Origin: Parasitella parasitica | Lineage: Eukaryota > Mucoromycota > Mucoromycetes > Mucorales > Mucoraceae | DNA: 20,467 nt | NCBI GenBank assembly: GCA_025201805.1 | Contig: MU619461.1 | Location: 1-20,467, forward strand | Direction: 5' to 3' | Part shown: in pieces, positions 9,391 to 18,996 of the stretch | Numbering within the stretch: the first letter of the stretch is position 1 | Layout of the letters: every line of letters starts with the position of its first letter | Translations under genes and position numbers: made by a program | Notes under the pieces: generated by a model | What the model saw: only the letters and a program-made list of their open reading frames with translations | Told to the model about the DNA's origin: nothing | Database searches by the model: none

Positions 9391-10956
9391 TTAAACAATT
9401 ATATGCTTTCTAGCCCAAAGACTCAACCTATTGATAGACTTTTTCTTTTGCTGTTGTTCTTTTTGAGGATGTACAGACATTTCTTGAGGGATACTTGTAG
9501 TTGTAGATAAATCAGATATGGATCTTCTCATCATGCAATGTTCAATTACATTGTTATCACAAGATGTAATACTGTATAAATCGCTAGGGTAACTGTTTGT
9601 TCTTGGGAATGATGATGATGGCGATGGGGATATTGCATGGTGAGTTGCAGATTCTTGTTGCCCTTGAGCGTTGTTATATACACTGGGAGATGATCTATTT
9701 AGCAAGTCCCATTGAGAATATTCGTCTTCTAGTTGGAATGGTGAGAGGGGGATAATGGGTAGATCGAATAATGTGCTGGTTGTTTTTAGTGCCGTTGGCG
9801 TGATAAAGCGTGCGTTTTCATCGCTGTTGGTAAAGAATGGGTGATTTAAAGCCTCTGTTGATGTAATGCGCTTAGAAGGATCAAATTGAAGTAGCTTTGA
9901 AAGTAAATCAAGACCGTCAGTCGAGATTTGATAGGGTTGCAATACAGATGAAAGGCAATCAACTCTTGGTGAAATCTAGAATTCAGATATTCAGGTTATG
10001 ATTAAGATAGTGTCCCTATATTCTTGATGTCATTTCTTATATACCTTTGGAAATTGGAAACCCATCTTTTGAGCTAATTTCACACCATCCTTCCACTCAC
10101 CACCTATGCCTATATACATATTTACTAAAGGTGATGGCATTTTCTGCTGTGTCAATAATTGGTGATAGTTCTTTTTCCGAATTGCAGTTGACGTAGTACC
10201 AGGATTACCAAGGACCTGACATATTCTAAACAACTGATCAACCTCTGATTGCCCTGGGAACAATGGTCGCAAAGTAACTAGCTCTGCGAAAATAGTGCCC
10301 ACTGCCCAAAGGTCTATAGGATAAGAGTATGATGGTGATTTCAAGAGAATTTCTGGTGCTCTATACCAGCGTGTAGAGGTGTACATTGTGTATGGAGGTT
10401 TTGATTTTATGCTTGTTGCTAAGCCAAAGTCTGCTAGTTTAACCCGCATAGAGCCGTCATCGTATGAAATTAGCAGGTTTTCTGGTTTCATATCTCTGTG
10501 GAATATGCCTTCTACATGGTGAATGTGATGTAGCCCAGATAGTACTTGAAACAAGATAGTCTTCACTTCTTTGAGCATGATTTTATCAAGTGCTTCCTTT
10601 CTACTCTTGATTAGCTGATACAGATTACCACCATTCATGTATTCCATGACAAAGTAAAAGTCCTTTGTTACATCCAGAAATGTTTCATATAGCTGGACAA
10701 TGTTCGGATGAGTGGTAATCTTCTTCAGAGTGTTGAATTCTTTGATATGGTCACCATTCAACTTTTTCTTCATAATTTTCATGGCCACCTGTTTGTTATA
10801 TGGTCAGTTGTCGGCATACAACGCAGACAACAGAAAATAACTTACTATCTCATCCGATGCTTTTCTTTTGGCCCTGTGAACAGAACCAAACGAGCCATCG
10901 CCTATTTGTTCAAGTAGTTCATAGTGTATCAATGGTGATTCTTTTCTTGGTTCCAT
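9391..10956 (-). CDS. RCK/MAK-type (Ime2-related) CMGC protein kinase
   Basis: Three exons (10956-10846, 10788-10045, 9975-9391) with introns of 57 and 69 nt give 479 aa. The kinase domain spans about residues 12-325: glycine loop GDGSFGSV (19-26), ATP-binding Lys41 in VAMK, HRD at 134-136, DFG at 157-159, activation-loop T171-M172-Y173 in PPYTMYTSTRWYRAPE, and LRPLFPGQSEVDQ. These match the MAK/ICK/MOK and Ime2 group of serine/threonine kinases, which act in meiosis or differentiation and, in ciliated cells, in flagellar length control. Relative to animal MAK there is an insertion of roughly 30 residues between QVLGNPG and GEWKDGVKLA, a place where I recall fungal Ime2 proteins also carrying extra sequence. 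The C-terminal 150 residues are Ser/Thr-rich and likely unstructured. MAK-like and Ime2-like cannot be separated by eye. Confidence 0.88.
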
Positions 10957-11655
10957 GATCTAATACAACGAAAACAGAGGAAAAGAAAGCAAATAGCGCC
11001 CTTTTAATATTTATATGCGTACGGATTGTATAAAATGCTCAAAATCAGAGCACATGCACCCTTTACATTACAGTAGTATATGCTGCGCTGTACAGGCCTC
11101 CTTACACTAGTTGAAAATTTCATGATTACTCAGACAATCTGTCTAAAAGAAAAACTTGACACCACTAAGGATTCACTTACCCCTGATGTATTTATATCTT
11201 CAAAACGTTCCTTACTGGTGTACTGTATAAACAATGCCCTAAAAATATCCGTACTCTAATATACAAATGCACAACTAATGCCGGGAAACAGGGACAAGAT
11301 AGGTGTATAGCCACAAGACGACGTATTGTGATACATGCTATATATGTAGTAACATCATCGCTTGATAACATTTTGAATATACATATGTCAAAGACACCAG
11401 CTTGATGTCTTTTATCTCAATAATGAATGTCCTATCTCTAATCTGTGTAAATTCATTGTAATTCCACTCACAATCAAATTTAAATCTTGTGTGATTATGA
11501 TGGCAGAATTGTCGGCACTACTGCAGGCAATGGAAAGCTTGCAAGAAACCAGCTAATTTAGTAGTAGGTACTACAGGAAAGTGTCCAAACTGCTTTAGAA
11601 GGGTCTTTTATATATATTGTAGATGGGATACAGTTGTCCTGCAATGAAATTTTAA
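10957..11655. other. Intergenic region between MOCS2B and the kinase
   Basis: Kinase upstream region and MOCS2B 3' flank. Apart from the TATA-like box I see no coding or RNA feature. Confidence 0.6.
11008..11015 (-). promoter_or_regulatory. TATA-like box of the kinase gene
   Basis: The minus strand reads TATAAATA about 52 bases upstream of the kinase ATG (10956). Distance to the start is short but usable for a compact 5' leader. Confidence 0.4.
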
Positions 11656-12205
11656 TTAATGTTTTTTACATCCATGGCACGCTCCTTTCCATTCGCTCCC
11701 ATCCCTATACACTTCTCTCTTCCAGATAGGACATCTGCGCTTGAGTTCATCGATGAGATAGCGAGAAGCATCCATTGAATCTGCTCTGTGGGTTGAGGAT
11801 GTTGCAACTACTACGCTGACTTTACCGACTGGCACAATCCCCGTCCTGTGATATATGGCTACATGCTTCAGATTCCACGTATTTCGTGCTTCTTGGATTA
11901 GTTCTGTCAAAACCTTTTTTGCCATGGGTATATATGCTTCATATTCCAATTCAACCACTGCTTTGTCTATCATATTCAGCTGTTATGCAGATGAACGACC
12001 CACTCGTGCGTCTGTCTGTACCTTCAAAAGTGTCTCTTGTTGTGCCCGAAAATGTCGTGATAGCACCAGCTCCATCATCCTGTACCAGTTGCGAAATAAA
12101 ATCTAATGTGGGCAGTCCATCAGCAGATATTTCGACAATGTCTCTGCAAGCCATTGCGTTGTGCACAGGTATAGAGAGAAACGTGTGTTGTTCATTTCCC
12201 TTCAT
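11656..12205 (-). CDS. MOCS2B: Molybdopterin synthase catalytic (large) subunit
   Basis: Two exons (12205-12022, 11966-11656) separated by a 55-nt intron give 164 aa, the usual MoaE/MOCS2B length. Diagnostic segments are GAGAITTFSGTTRDTF (46-60; Arg57 matches the conserved Arg), VELEYEAYIPMA (66-77), TSSTHRAD (118-125) and CPIWKREVYRDGSEWKG (140-156) with the two active-site lysines Lys144 and Lys155. The enzyme transfers sulfur from the thiocarboxylated small subunit (MoaD/MOCS2A) onto cyclic pyranopterin monophosphate to form molybdopterin, which serves molybdenum enzymes such as nitrate reductase or sulfite oxidase. In fungi and animals it acts in the cytosol. The small subunit is not in this window. 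An in-frame TGA two codons upstream of the ATG fixes the start. Divergent from NUP96 across 97 bp. Confidence 0.93.
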
Positions 12206-12302
12206 TAGTCAGTCATTTCAATACCGTCACAACATAAAAACCCCCATCAGTGAGATACGGTACGAGATTCTTTCTTCCTCTTTTCCATAAACTTTCTACA
12301 AG
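12206..12302. promoter_or_regulatory. 97-bp shared intergenic promoter of MOCS2B and NUP96
   Basis: The two ATGs lie back to back, 97 bases apart, so both core promoters and both 5' leaders must fit here or overlap the genes. The segment has a C-rich patch (ACCCCC-like) and a pyrimidine-rich stretch just before the NUP96 start. No clear TATA box is visible in either direction. Confidence 0.55.
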
Positions 12303-13999
12303 ATGATGTTCCTGGGCAGAAGACGTCCGCATCAAAGCAATTCCATCGCGCAAACGTAATGTAAAACCTGTACATTGTGCTTTGTACTGACAAGCACTTT
12401 TGCTTTACACCACATAGCGCTATCGTAGACACAAAAAGCCAATTAGATCAAGAGGTAACAACTAGCTTAATCATCGACAATTTTCAGTTTTACTCAATCC
12501 CATCACAGAGAGCAAGCGAAATAATGAATATATTCATGCAGCAAACCGAGCTGACACCTGTTGAGCATCGTTTGCCTGTAGCAAAGCTGAAAAACGACGC
12601 CAACATGTCGTCCTACAAAACATCCACTCTATCTAAATATTCGCTAGATATCCAACTACTTTGGTCGCTTGCAATAGCATTCACCCAACTTGACTACGCA
12701 GCATCCGTCAAGAACTGGATCCGCGAACTAGTCCAGCCTGGCCTCGAAAGCCAATTGCAAAGATCACAAACTATCCATATCGATGATCCGTTCATTACGA
12801 CTTTTGTCAACTTGACGTTTGGCCAATGCGATGCAGCCAGTGAAAGCGCACAAAAGCAGGGTGATTTCAACTTGGCCATGTACATTGTTCATTCAGAATA
12901 CAAGGACGTTACTGCAGTCGTCCAACAGCAGATATCAGACTTGAAAAAGAACGGACAGTGGCGTGCCATGACGGTGTTCCACAGGAAATGCTGGCATACT
13001 ATTGCAGGTAATTTAGGTTATGTTCATCAAGACGATTTCGTTGTTACAGAGGGTGTCTACTGGCAGTGCACACTGGGCATGTATATCTGGTTTGCAAACG
13101 ATTTTGGTTCCTTTAATTTGTCTAAATACAACAAGGCTCTCGACACCACAAGCCCTAACCTCAGGCAAATCAAGACGGCAAAGCACACAGCTGTTCCTGA
13201 TGATCGATGTCATTGGTATCAGCTACTGCAATGGTGGATTGGAAATGAGAGCACAGCCAAGATTGGCGATTGGCCTCTAGACCTGGTCTGGCTATTGACA
13301 ATATACAAACAACCTAACAATATAGACGAAAAACATGCCTTGGATTGGATCGAGTATTTGGAGCGCCACGATAGGGCAGAATTAGCCATCTATGCTACCC
13401 TTTTTCTGGCGAGGTAACGTATCTCATTTGTGCGAAATTGGAGGGGCTACAAGGGTGAATTTAACAGCCATGTCAATATAATAGGCCTTCTGAAAAGCTA
13501 AACTACATTCTGCGCCAATGTGAATGGAATAACGAAGCAAAACTGATCAACAGTTATCATATACCCCGAAAGCAAGTCTCCATTGCCAAAGCATTGAATG
13601 CACATGATTCCTGGGATTATGAAGGGGAATACAACTATTTGATCCAAGGAGGCTTGAAGGATCAAGCTAAAATGGCTCTTTTCTTTTTCCTTCTCCCAAA
13701 AATATACAATGGTAAAGTATAGGTATTTTTCTCTGGGTGTATTTATAATTTTCTGATTTGCTATAGATGACGAGAATTCAATGAAGAGAGGCTTAAATTT
13801 CCTTGCTGAATTTCCAGACCCTGATTCAGAAATTACCACACTGGCAAATATATACAAGGTGCTTATATCGGCAAAACAGGATGAAAATGCTGGTCAATAT
13901 ATACAAGAATTAGAAGACTTGCAGTCAAAGTACACATCAAAAGTTCTCCACACTCTCTTGAAAGATTTGAAAGAGTCGTTGATAGACGCCAGTCAATAA
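12303..13999 (+). CDS. NUP96: Nup96-type scaffold nucleoporin, encoded without Nup98
   Basis: Four exons (12303-12355, 12418-13413, 13485-13711, 13767-13999; introns 62, 71 and 55 nt) give 502 aa. The first intron has a strong TACTGAC branch site. Helical segments follow the order of the Nup96/Nup145C fold: LLWSLAIAFTQLDYAASVKNW; a GQCDAASESAQKQGDFNLAMYI block; the WPLDLVWLL block; ERHDRAELAIYATLFLA; and the IPRKQVSIAKALNAH helix. By family knowledge this is an ACE1 scaffold protein of the Y (Nup84/Nup107) complex of the nuclear pore. In most eukaryotes it is made by autocleavage of a Nup98-Nup96 precursor. Here there is no Nup98 part, no cleavage site, and only about 95 residues before the first conserved helix, so the Sec13-binding N-terminal region appears shortened. 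The MOCS2B gene 97 bases upstream leaves no room for further coding exons unless they lie far away or overlap it. The last exon ends 16 bases before a convergent gene. Confidence 0.85.
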
Positions 14000-14000
14000 A
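13995..14000 (+). terminator. AATAAA polyadenylation-type signal overlapping the NUP96 stop
   Basis: AATAAA spans the TAA stop codon (13997-13999) of NUP96. With the convergent neighbour ending at 14016, the two mRNAs must overlap at their 3' ends or have extremely short 3' UTRs. Confidence 0.4.
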
Positions 14001-14015
14001 GAAGACAGCATTTAT

Positions 14016-14345
14016 TTAATATCTTGTTGAATTGGAAACGTATTTTTTATAAGCTAGTACAACCGCAATACCAGTAACTAGGCCTTTGTAAAAGTTGATG
14101 GCAGCAGGAGAGCACAGAAAGTTTTCCGCCTCTTGGATCTTGGGTCCAGCTCTTCTCTTGAGATCGGCTAGTTCAGCTTTCAGCTTATTGACCTCGTCTT
14201 CGGCACGCTTAGCTGCTCTCTCAACATCTTCATTCACATCATCTAATTTCTTATCAGCGGCTTTGGCAGCATCAGAGGCACTTTTGTGGATTGTGCTTTC
14301 GATTTCATCAACCTTTTGAGAAGCCTTAGATTTGTTATGAGCCAT
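14016..14345 (-). CDS. Small coiled-coil protein with a hydrophobic tail, function unknown
   Basis: An intronless frame of 109 aa starting at the ATG at 14345. Residues 1-75 are strongly charged and rich in Ala, Lys, Asp and Glu, with a heptad-like pattern (KVDEIESTIHKSAS, DAAKAADKKLDD, VERAAKRAEDEVNKLKAELADL) predicting a long amphipathic helix or coiled coil. Residues 84-100 (about NFYKGLVTGIAVVLAYKK) form one hydrophobic segment close to the C-terminus, followed by a short polar tail, the layout of a tail-anchored membrane protein. I do not recognise the family. A small mitochondrial outer-membrane or ER protein is possible, but nothing here proves the location. Codon use and the clean frame, together with the placement between two housekeeping genes with tight spacing (16 bases to the NUP96 stop, 112 bases to the DPH5 stop), support a real gene. 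Confidence 0.75.
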   Translation of the reverse strand: MAHNKSKASQKVDEIESTIHKSASDAAKAADKKLDDVNEDVERAAKRAEDEVNKLKAELADLKRRAGPKIQEAENFLCSPAAINFYKGLVTGIAVVLAYKKYVSNSTRY

Positions 14346-14457
14346 TTCAAGTATATTATACGTGGAAAAATACTGGGTTTTTTTTTTGAAGTTTCCCTGC
14401 TATTTATTTATATGCCAGAAAAATGCCCTCGCTATATCATTAATCTACGAGACAGAG

Positions 14458-15436
14458 TTAACGAAGGTAATCTCTCTTGACAATAACATTAAATGTCTCT
14501 GTATTGATTGCGTATTCCTTGACAAATTCAGCTTCCATCTCATGCATACGGGATCCGATCAAAACCAGAGAATGAAGAGGTTCTCCAAAATCAACATCAA
14601 CCAGCTCTTCCAATGTACCCGCAACAATCTTTTGAGTATTTGTACCAATACGAGTGCAACCAATAGCCAGTGAATCAGGCTTACAGATACCTTCTCCGCG
14701 TGTCTCCTCAATCTCCAAAAGTTGCTCTACTGCTTGATTCACTGTCATGTAGCGAGGTGGATCATAAATCAAAAGGCCCCTAAATTACACAGATATCAGG
14801 CACGTCCATACATATACACAGATTGTTTCTTCTACTTACCTCATCAAGTTTTCCAAGCTCTGTTCTTTGACCTTGATATCTAATAAACATAATGTGTGAA
14901 GGCCAAGTTGGTGATTCTCTTTGATACGATCATAGAAACTGTCTGGACGCCATGTCTCGGTGAAAAAAACGACGGAGATAGTTTGTCCAAAGTTGTATAA
15001 TTGAAGACCACAAGCACCAATTGCATTCATGATGGAAGCATTATGAATGATCTTGACAGGAATGTTCAATTCACGAGCGCGGATAACGATATCAGTATGA
15101 GTAGTTGCTCTGCATGGAAAGCATATACATTTATAAGTATGAATCTTTTCGTATGTAATGATACATGCTAGTTTACCCATAAGGATCACCTACTACTAAG
15201 AATGCCACATCCACCTTGTCAGCATTAGCAAGAATGGTGTCGCTGTCAGATTCAACCATCTCACGATCGGCAATAACTACATCCTTGCCATAGAACTCTT
15301 CCAATTTCTCCTTGCCAACAGTCAAAATGGACGTATAAGCTTCGAGGTAGATGCGCTCAGAGCTCTTGACAGCTTCCAATCCTGCAACAGTGATATCTTT
15401 CTCATCACCTAAGCCGAGACCAACAACGTAAAGCAT
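14458..15436 (-). CDS. DPH5: Diphthine methyl ester synthase
   Basis: Three exons (15436-15177, 15109-14840, 14779-14458) with introns of 67 and 60 nt give 283 aa, the normal DPH5 length. It begins [20 protein letters not shown], the family N-terminus with its glycine-rich motif. It continues with [31 protein letters not shown] (about 76-92), [33 protein letters not shown] and [18 protein letters not shown]. The enzyme is a tetrapyrrole-methylase-fold S-adenosylmethionine methyltransferase. It methylates the ACP-modified histidine of translation factor eEF2 to diphthine methyl ester in the diphthamide pathway, in the cytosol. Other pathway genes are not in the window. All splice junctions are GT-AG and keep frame. 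It lies divergent from RPC19 across 565 bases and 112 bases upstream of the small coiled-coil gene on the same strand. Confidence 0.95.
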
Positions 15437-16001
15437 CTTGAGCAGTAATGTTGAAAGAAGCGTATGTGTGCCAGAGACTAAACTTTTTTTCACATTTTTC
15501 AGTAGTCACCAGAATAGAGCAGATCAGCAACAATTTGACATATTGATAGTTGCAAACATGCAAAAATTTACGGTTGAAAGGTTTCTCTTGGCTTGAATGA
15601 TTACTAGAAAACGTTGTGCTATCAGGAAAATACACTTTCAGAGTAGACCATCTATGCTCTTATGTTGAATTCTCATCAGAGGTTTAAGTGTAGCAATCTG
15701 CTGCTTATTCAAGTCCACTTATCAGGTCAAATACAATCTTGACCAATTTAATATGGTGGCATATTCTACATTTCTGTCTATCAGTAATCGTATTTAAATG
15801 TTTTTTTTTTTCAGCATGCCTACTATTACAACTAGAATGCTTTGGATGATGGTATGTTGATTGTTCTTTGATGTGGATCTTCTCATCGTCATCAAGCCAC
15901 ACCCTAAACTGTCACGAAGACATGGTTTTTTTTTTGTCTACAAAATGTATCCAGTTCAACCAAATTCTTTTTCTACGCTAAACACAACACACTAGGACAT
16001 A
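15437..16001. promoter_or_regulatory. Divergent promoter region of DPH5 and RPC19
   Basis: 565 bases between two divergent starts. An ACCCTAAAC sequence (about 15901-15909), resembling the telo-box found upstream of some translation and ribosome genes, lies about 95 bases before the RPC19 ATG; this is suggestive only. Short open frames on the minus strand lack any family feature. Confidence 0.4.
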
Positions 16002-16656
16002 ATGGCGCCAGCTCCCCAAGACAAAAAAGAAAAACCTGTTGATGTCGACGAAGAGGAGCAAATGGATGTTGACGAAACATCGGAGGTTGAGGAACAAGAA
16101 GAAGAGGAGGAGGAAAACTCTGAAAATATGGATGAAGAGCCTGACTTGGTTGTCAGTGCTGATAAACTCGAAATTGTAAGTATCACTTAATAAGCATGAC
16201 AGTAACCCGAGGACTCATGGATAGAATAGGTTGGTGCCCATGGCGATCCCACTGCTATGACTTTTTGTTTCAAGGAAGAAGATCATACTCTTGGTAACGC
16301 ATTGAGACATGTCATTAACAAAAAGTAAGCAGTGCCCAAGTTTGTTTACTGCTGTTCATTTATCTAACTTTGGTTACAATAAATTTAGTCCTAATGTTGA
16401 TTTCTGTGGTTACTCTATTCCTCATCCCTCAGAAGCCAAAATGAATGTTCGTATTCAAACAACAGGTAAAAATATCATTGCAGCTCGAGAAAGAGAAATA
16501 TTAAATTGACATCTTGCTTCATCAGAAAGTTCAAATGCGATAGATGCCTTGAAAAAAGGCCTTCAAGACCTGCATGATTTAGTTGCACATGTTCGTGAAG
16601 CTTATGCATCAGATTTAGCAAAGCAAGAATACGTTAAATTTGAGGAAGTAGCATAA
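16002..16656 (+). CDS. RPC19: DNA-directed RNA polymerases I and III subunit RPAC2 (AC19)
   Basis: Four exons (16002-16175, 16230-16324, 16389-16465, 16526-16656) with introns of 54, 64 and 60 nt give 158 aa. Residues 10-50 are an acidic Asp/Glu-rich extension. The RPB11-type dimerisation domain starts at about residue 59 with [20 protein letters not shown], then [36 protein letters not shown], and a C-terminal helix with [15 protein letters not shown]19 pairs with AC40 to form the alpha-like heterodimer that nucleates assembly of RNA polymerases I and III in the nucleus. It resembles yeast Rpc19 (142 aa) with a slightly longer acidic N-terminus. Introns two and three flank a small 77-nt exon. 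The stop lies 386 bases from the convergent metacaspase stop. Confidence 0.95.
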
Positions 16657-17042
16657 GATGGGATAAGTTGGAGAGGTTTTTTCGCTGGAACGACCCAGCA
16701 CCCCAGCTACAGCAGTAGCATTTTACCGATATACAGTTTTCTTTAGAACTCAATATCAATGTCAAATATATTATATTCAATACATCCCCTTTCAATTACA
16801 CCACCACATGAAGATATGACTCAATTGTTTTTAACGCCTAGAAATTAATTAAATTTTTGAAAAAAACAACGCATAATCTCAGAAAATGTTGTGGCCCACA
16901 TTTTGGTAAATGCCCCCAGCTAGTGGAATGATGCATTTAATGCAAGATCGCTAGCCTATCATTCGTTTGAAATACTTTAATGTTAACAACACCAATGGAA
17001 AAAGCTAATACTTCCTCAAAATAAACTTATTAAAAAGACGCC
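16657..17042. other. Convergent intergenic region with an imperfect palindrome
   Basis: 3' flanks of RPC19 and the metacaspase gene. An imperfect palindrome (AAAATGT...GTGGCCCAC...TTTT, 16883-16904) is the only structure I see. It could be a 3'-end hairpin. Confidence 0.5.
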
Positions 17043-18996
17043 TTAAATGATAAACGCAAGATTAACATCAATAGGATGAGACGCAGACAGCTGAGGGCGT
17101 TGAGAGTACTTGGACTTCAGAATTTCCCGGATTGCATTGAGCAATTGAAGATAGGTCAAATTTTGGTTTTGACGCAAAACAGCTAATATACAAAGGCAAT
17201 TTTTTAGTAGAGTACAGTATGAAATAATAACATGGCTTACTAGTAAAAGCGTATGACATTGCCCCTGTAGATGCACCGTTCTCCATTGCATCTGCAGAAG
17301 TTTGGTTATCTTTACAACCAGAAAACATAATAATGTCTGACTCTGAGCTCTTGAATTGTTTTACGCGTTCGTCTACACTCTTCTTACTCATTATGCTTTT
17401 ACCAAGGCTCATAAGAGAAGATAAAGCACCAGATTTGTTTCCCGAAGCGTAAGCAAGACCGGCACTTAATATACCTGCTCCAGCATCCTTAAATGGGCTC
17501 TCTTCTTTGACATTGCCTTGGGTACTGTACACGTAAGGTAAATCGAGGGCCGTACCAGAATGACAAGAATCGAAGATGCAGGTCAAACGTGCTCCTCTTG
17601 GCAAAGGTTGCACCATAATGTTATGCATTTGCTATACAATCTCTGGTCAATTCCCATTTCAAATCGAACAAATTACAGTTCTCACATCATCTACAATCTG
17701 GCCACTGTCGCCTTGATATCTATCGTGATCGACAGGGTAGATGGTTTCATCATAGCCATCATCTTCATCACCATCCGTGTCTTTTACCCTACCACCATGA
17801 CCACTGAAATGGAAAAAAAACCTAACCAGAATACATGAATATTACACATTTATGCATTCAGTATAAACGCTCACGAATCATTTTCTCTTGCTCCTTTGAC
17901 AAGCCATTGCATAGCATTAAGGATGTTTTGCCTGGTAGGAATAAACTTTGCATCCTTTTGGTCGTCGGTCAAGATAACCATATCAGCCTATAGACGCATA
18001 TGTAACAACGTAAATATATGCACAGGACACTTTTCAGCAATAATACCTCGTTAAATTTGTATAAAGTGGTCAAAAACTGCTTGACATTCTTCACATCGTT
18101 GATACATCCATTCAAAGCATTTTTGCTGCCAATATAATTGATGCCAATCAATAAAGCCCTCTTTCTTCCCTTACCTAGACAATCGACAGAGTTTATCTGA
18201 GCTATTTTTTTTTTTTTCTTTGCCAGTTTACTTACAATTAGACAGTTGAAAGTCTGGAGGCTTCTGGTTCTGCATTGCCGGATTCACATGCATAATAAAA
18301 TTGTTAGCAGCATCTCCACCCTGCTGGTTACCATAAGGAACTACGAAAGCACATAAATTTTTTTGTTGCAAATTCAAATGTAACGCATTTAGATACTTTA
18401 CCAGGATGAGGCCCTTGATTATGGGCAGAATTGGGAGGCTGAGGATAATTTGCTTGGTTCAAAGTAGGGTCGTTAGGGCGGAAGATAGGGTCAGGACCTG
18501 AGTAACTATTAAATTTCGGATTGCAGATGTGCTAAATATACCATTACTATACCTTGGTATGCTGGTGGGCGAATGGGCGCATTACTTGCTTGTTGACGAT
18601 GACCACTGGTATTCTAATCAACAAAAGAATGACTTAATTTACATGTCCTTTTCAAGATGTATTGTCACTTACAAAAGAGCCAGGAGGAGGTGGAGAAGGG
18701 TAGTTGCCATAATTTGGTGGTGGGGGAGAAGGATATTGCTGCTGCTGTGGGGGATATGGAGGGGGTTGGTTATAGCCACCAAATTGTTGAGGTGGTGGAT
18801 AACCGCCGTATTGCAGAGATGGAGGTGGAGGTGGATATCCCTGAGATGAGTGGTGATTCTGTTGAGGGTAGCTTGGAGGTGGGTAGGCTCCTTGGTTTGG
18901 AGGTGGATAGGCTGGCTGAGGAGGATATCCTTGCTGTTGCTGCTGTTGAGGTGGCTGGCCGTAACCATGAGTGCCGTAAGATCCAGGGTAAGCCAT
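17043..18996 (-). CDS. MCA1: Type I metacaspase with Pro/Gln/Tyr-rich prodomain
   Basis: Nine exons (18996-18673, 18613-18553, 18497-18402, 18340-18236, 18174-18047, 17987-17875, 17821-17686, 17631-17241, 17182-17043), with eight introns of 53-61 nt, give 497 aa. Residues 1-180 form a low-complexity prodomain with repeated YPP, QQQQ and PPPP units, encoded largely by exon 1. The caspase-like domain starts at [13 protein letters not shown] (197-209). The catalytic His284 lies in FHFSGHGGR and the catalytic Cys344 in [16 protein letters not shown], so the enzyme should be active. Acidic [18 protein letters not shown] (about 290-307) and [12 protein letters not shown] are family motifs. Metacaspases are cysteine peptidases that cleave after Arg or Lys and act in protein quality control and stress or death responses in the cytosol. 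The fungal type I layout is typical, and the C-terminal [15 protein letters not shown] resembles the usual family end. MCA1 is the yeast name, used by homology. Confidence 0.94.

Noticed and set aside
11886-12290. 134-aa plus-strand frame covering MOCS2B antisense and its promoter
   Set aside because: The opposite strand is a clear molybdopterin synthase gene; this frame has no recognisable feature and would need to use its antisense.
15705-15902. 65-aa minus-strand frame between DPH5 and RPC19 with a CxxC and His residues
   Set aside because: The Cys/His spacing does not match a zinc-finger family I know, and it overlaps the likely RPC19 promoter.
8107-16656. A functional translation cluster (MRT4, DPH5, RPC19)
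   Set aside because: The genes are on different strands with separate promoters and unrelated genes between them; proximity alone does not support co-regulation.
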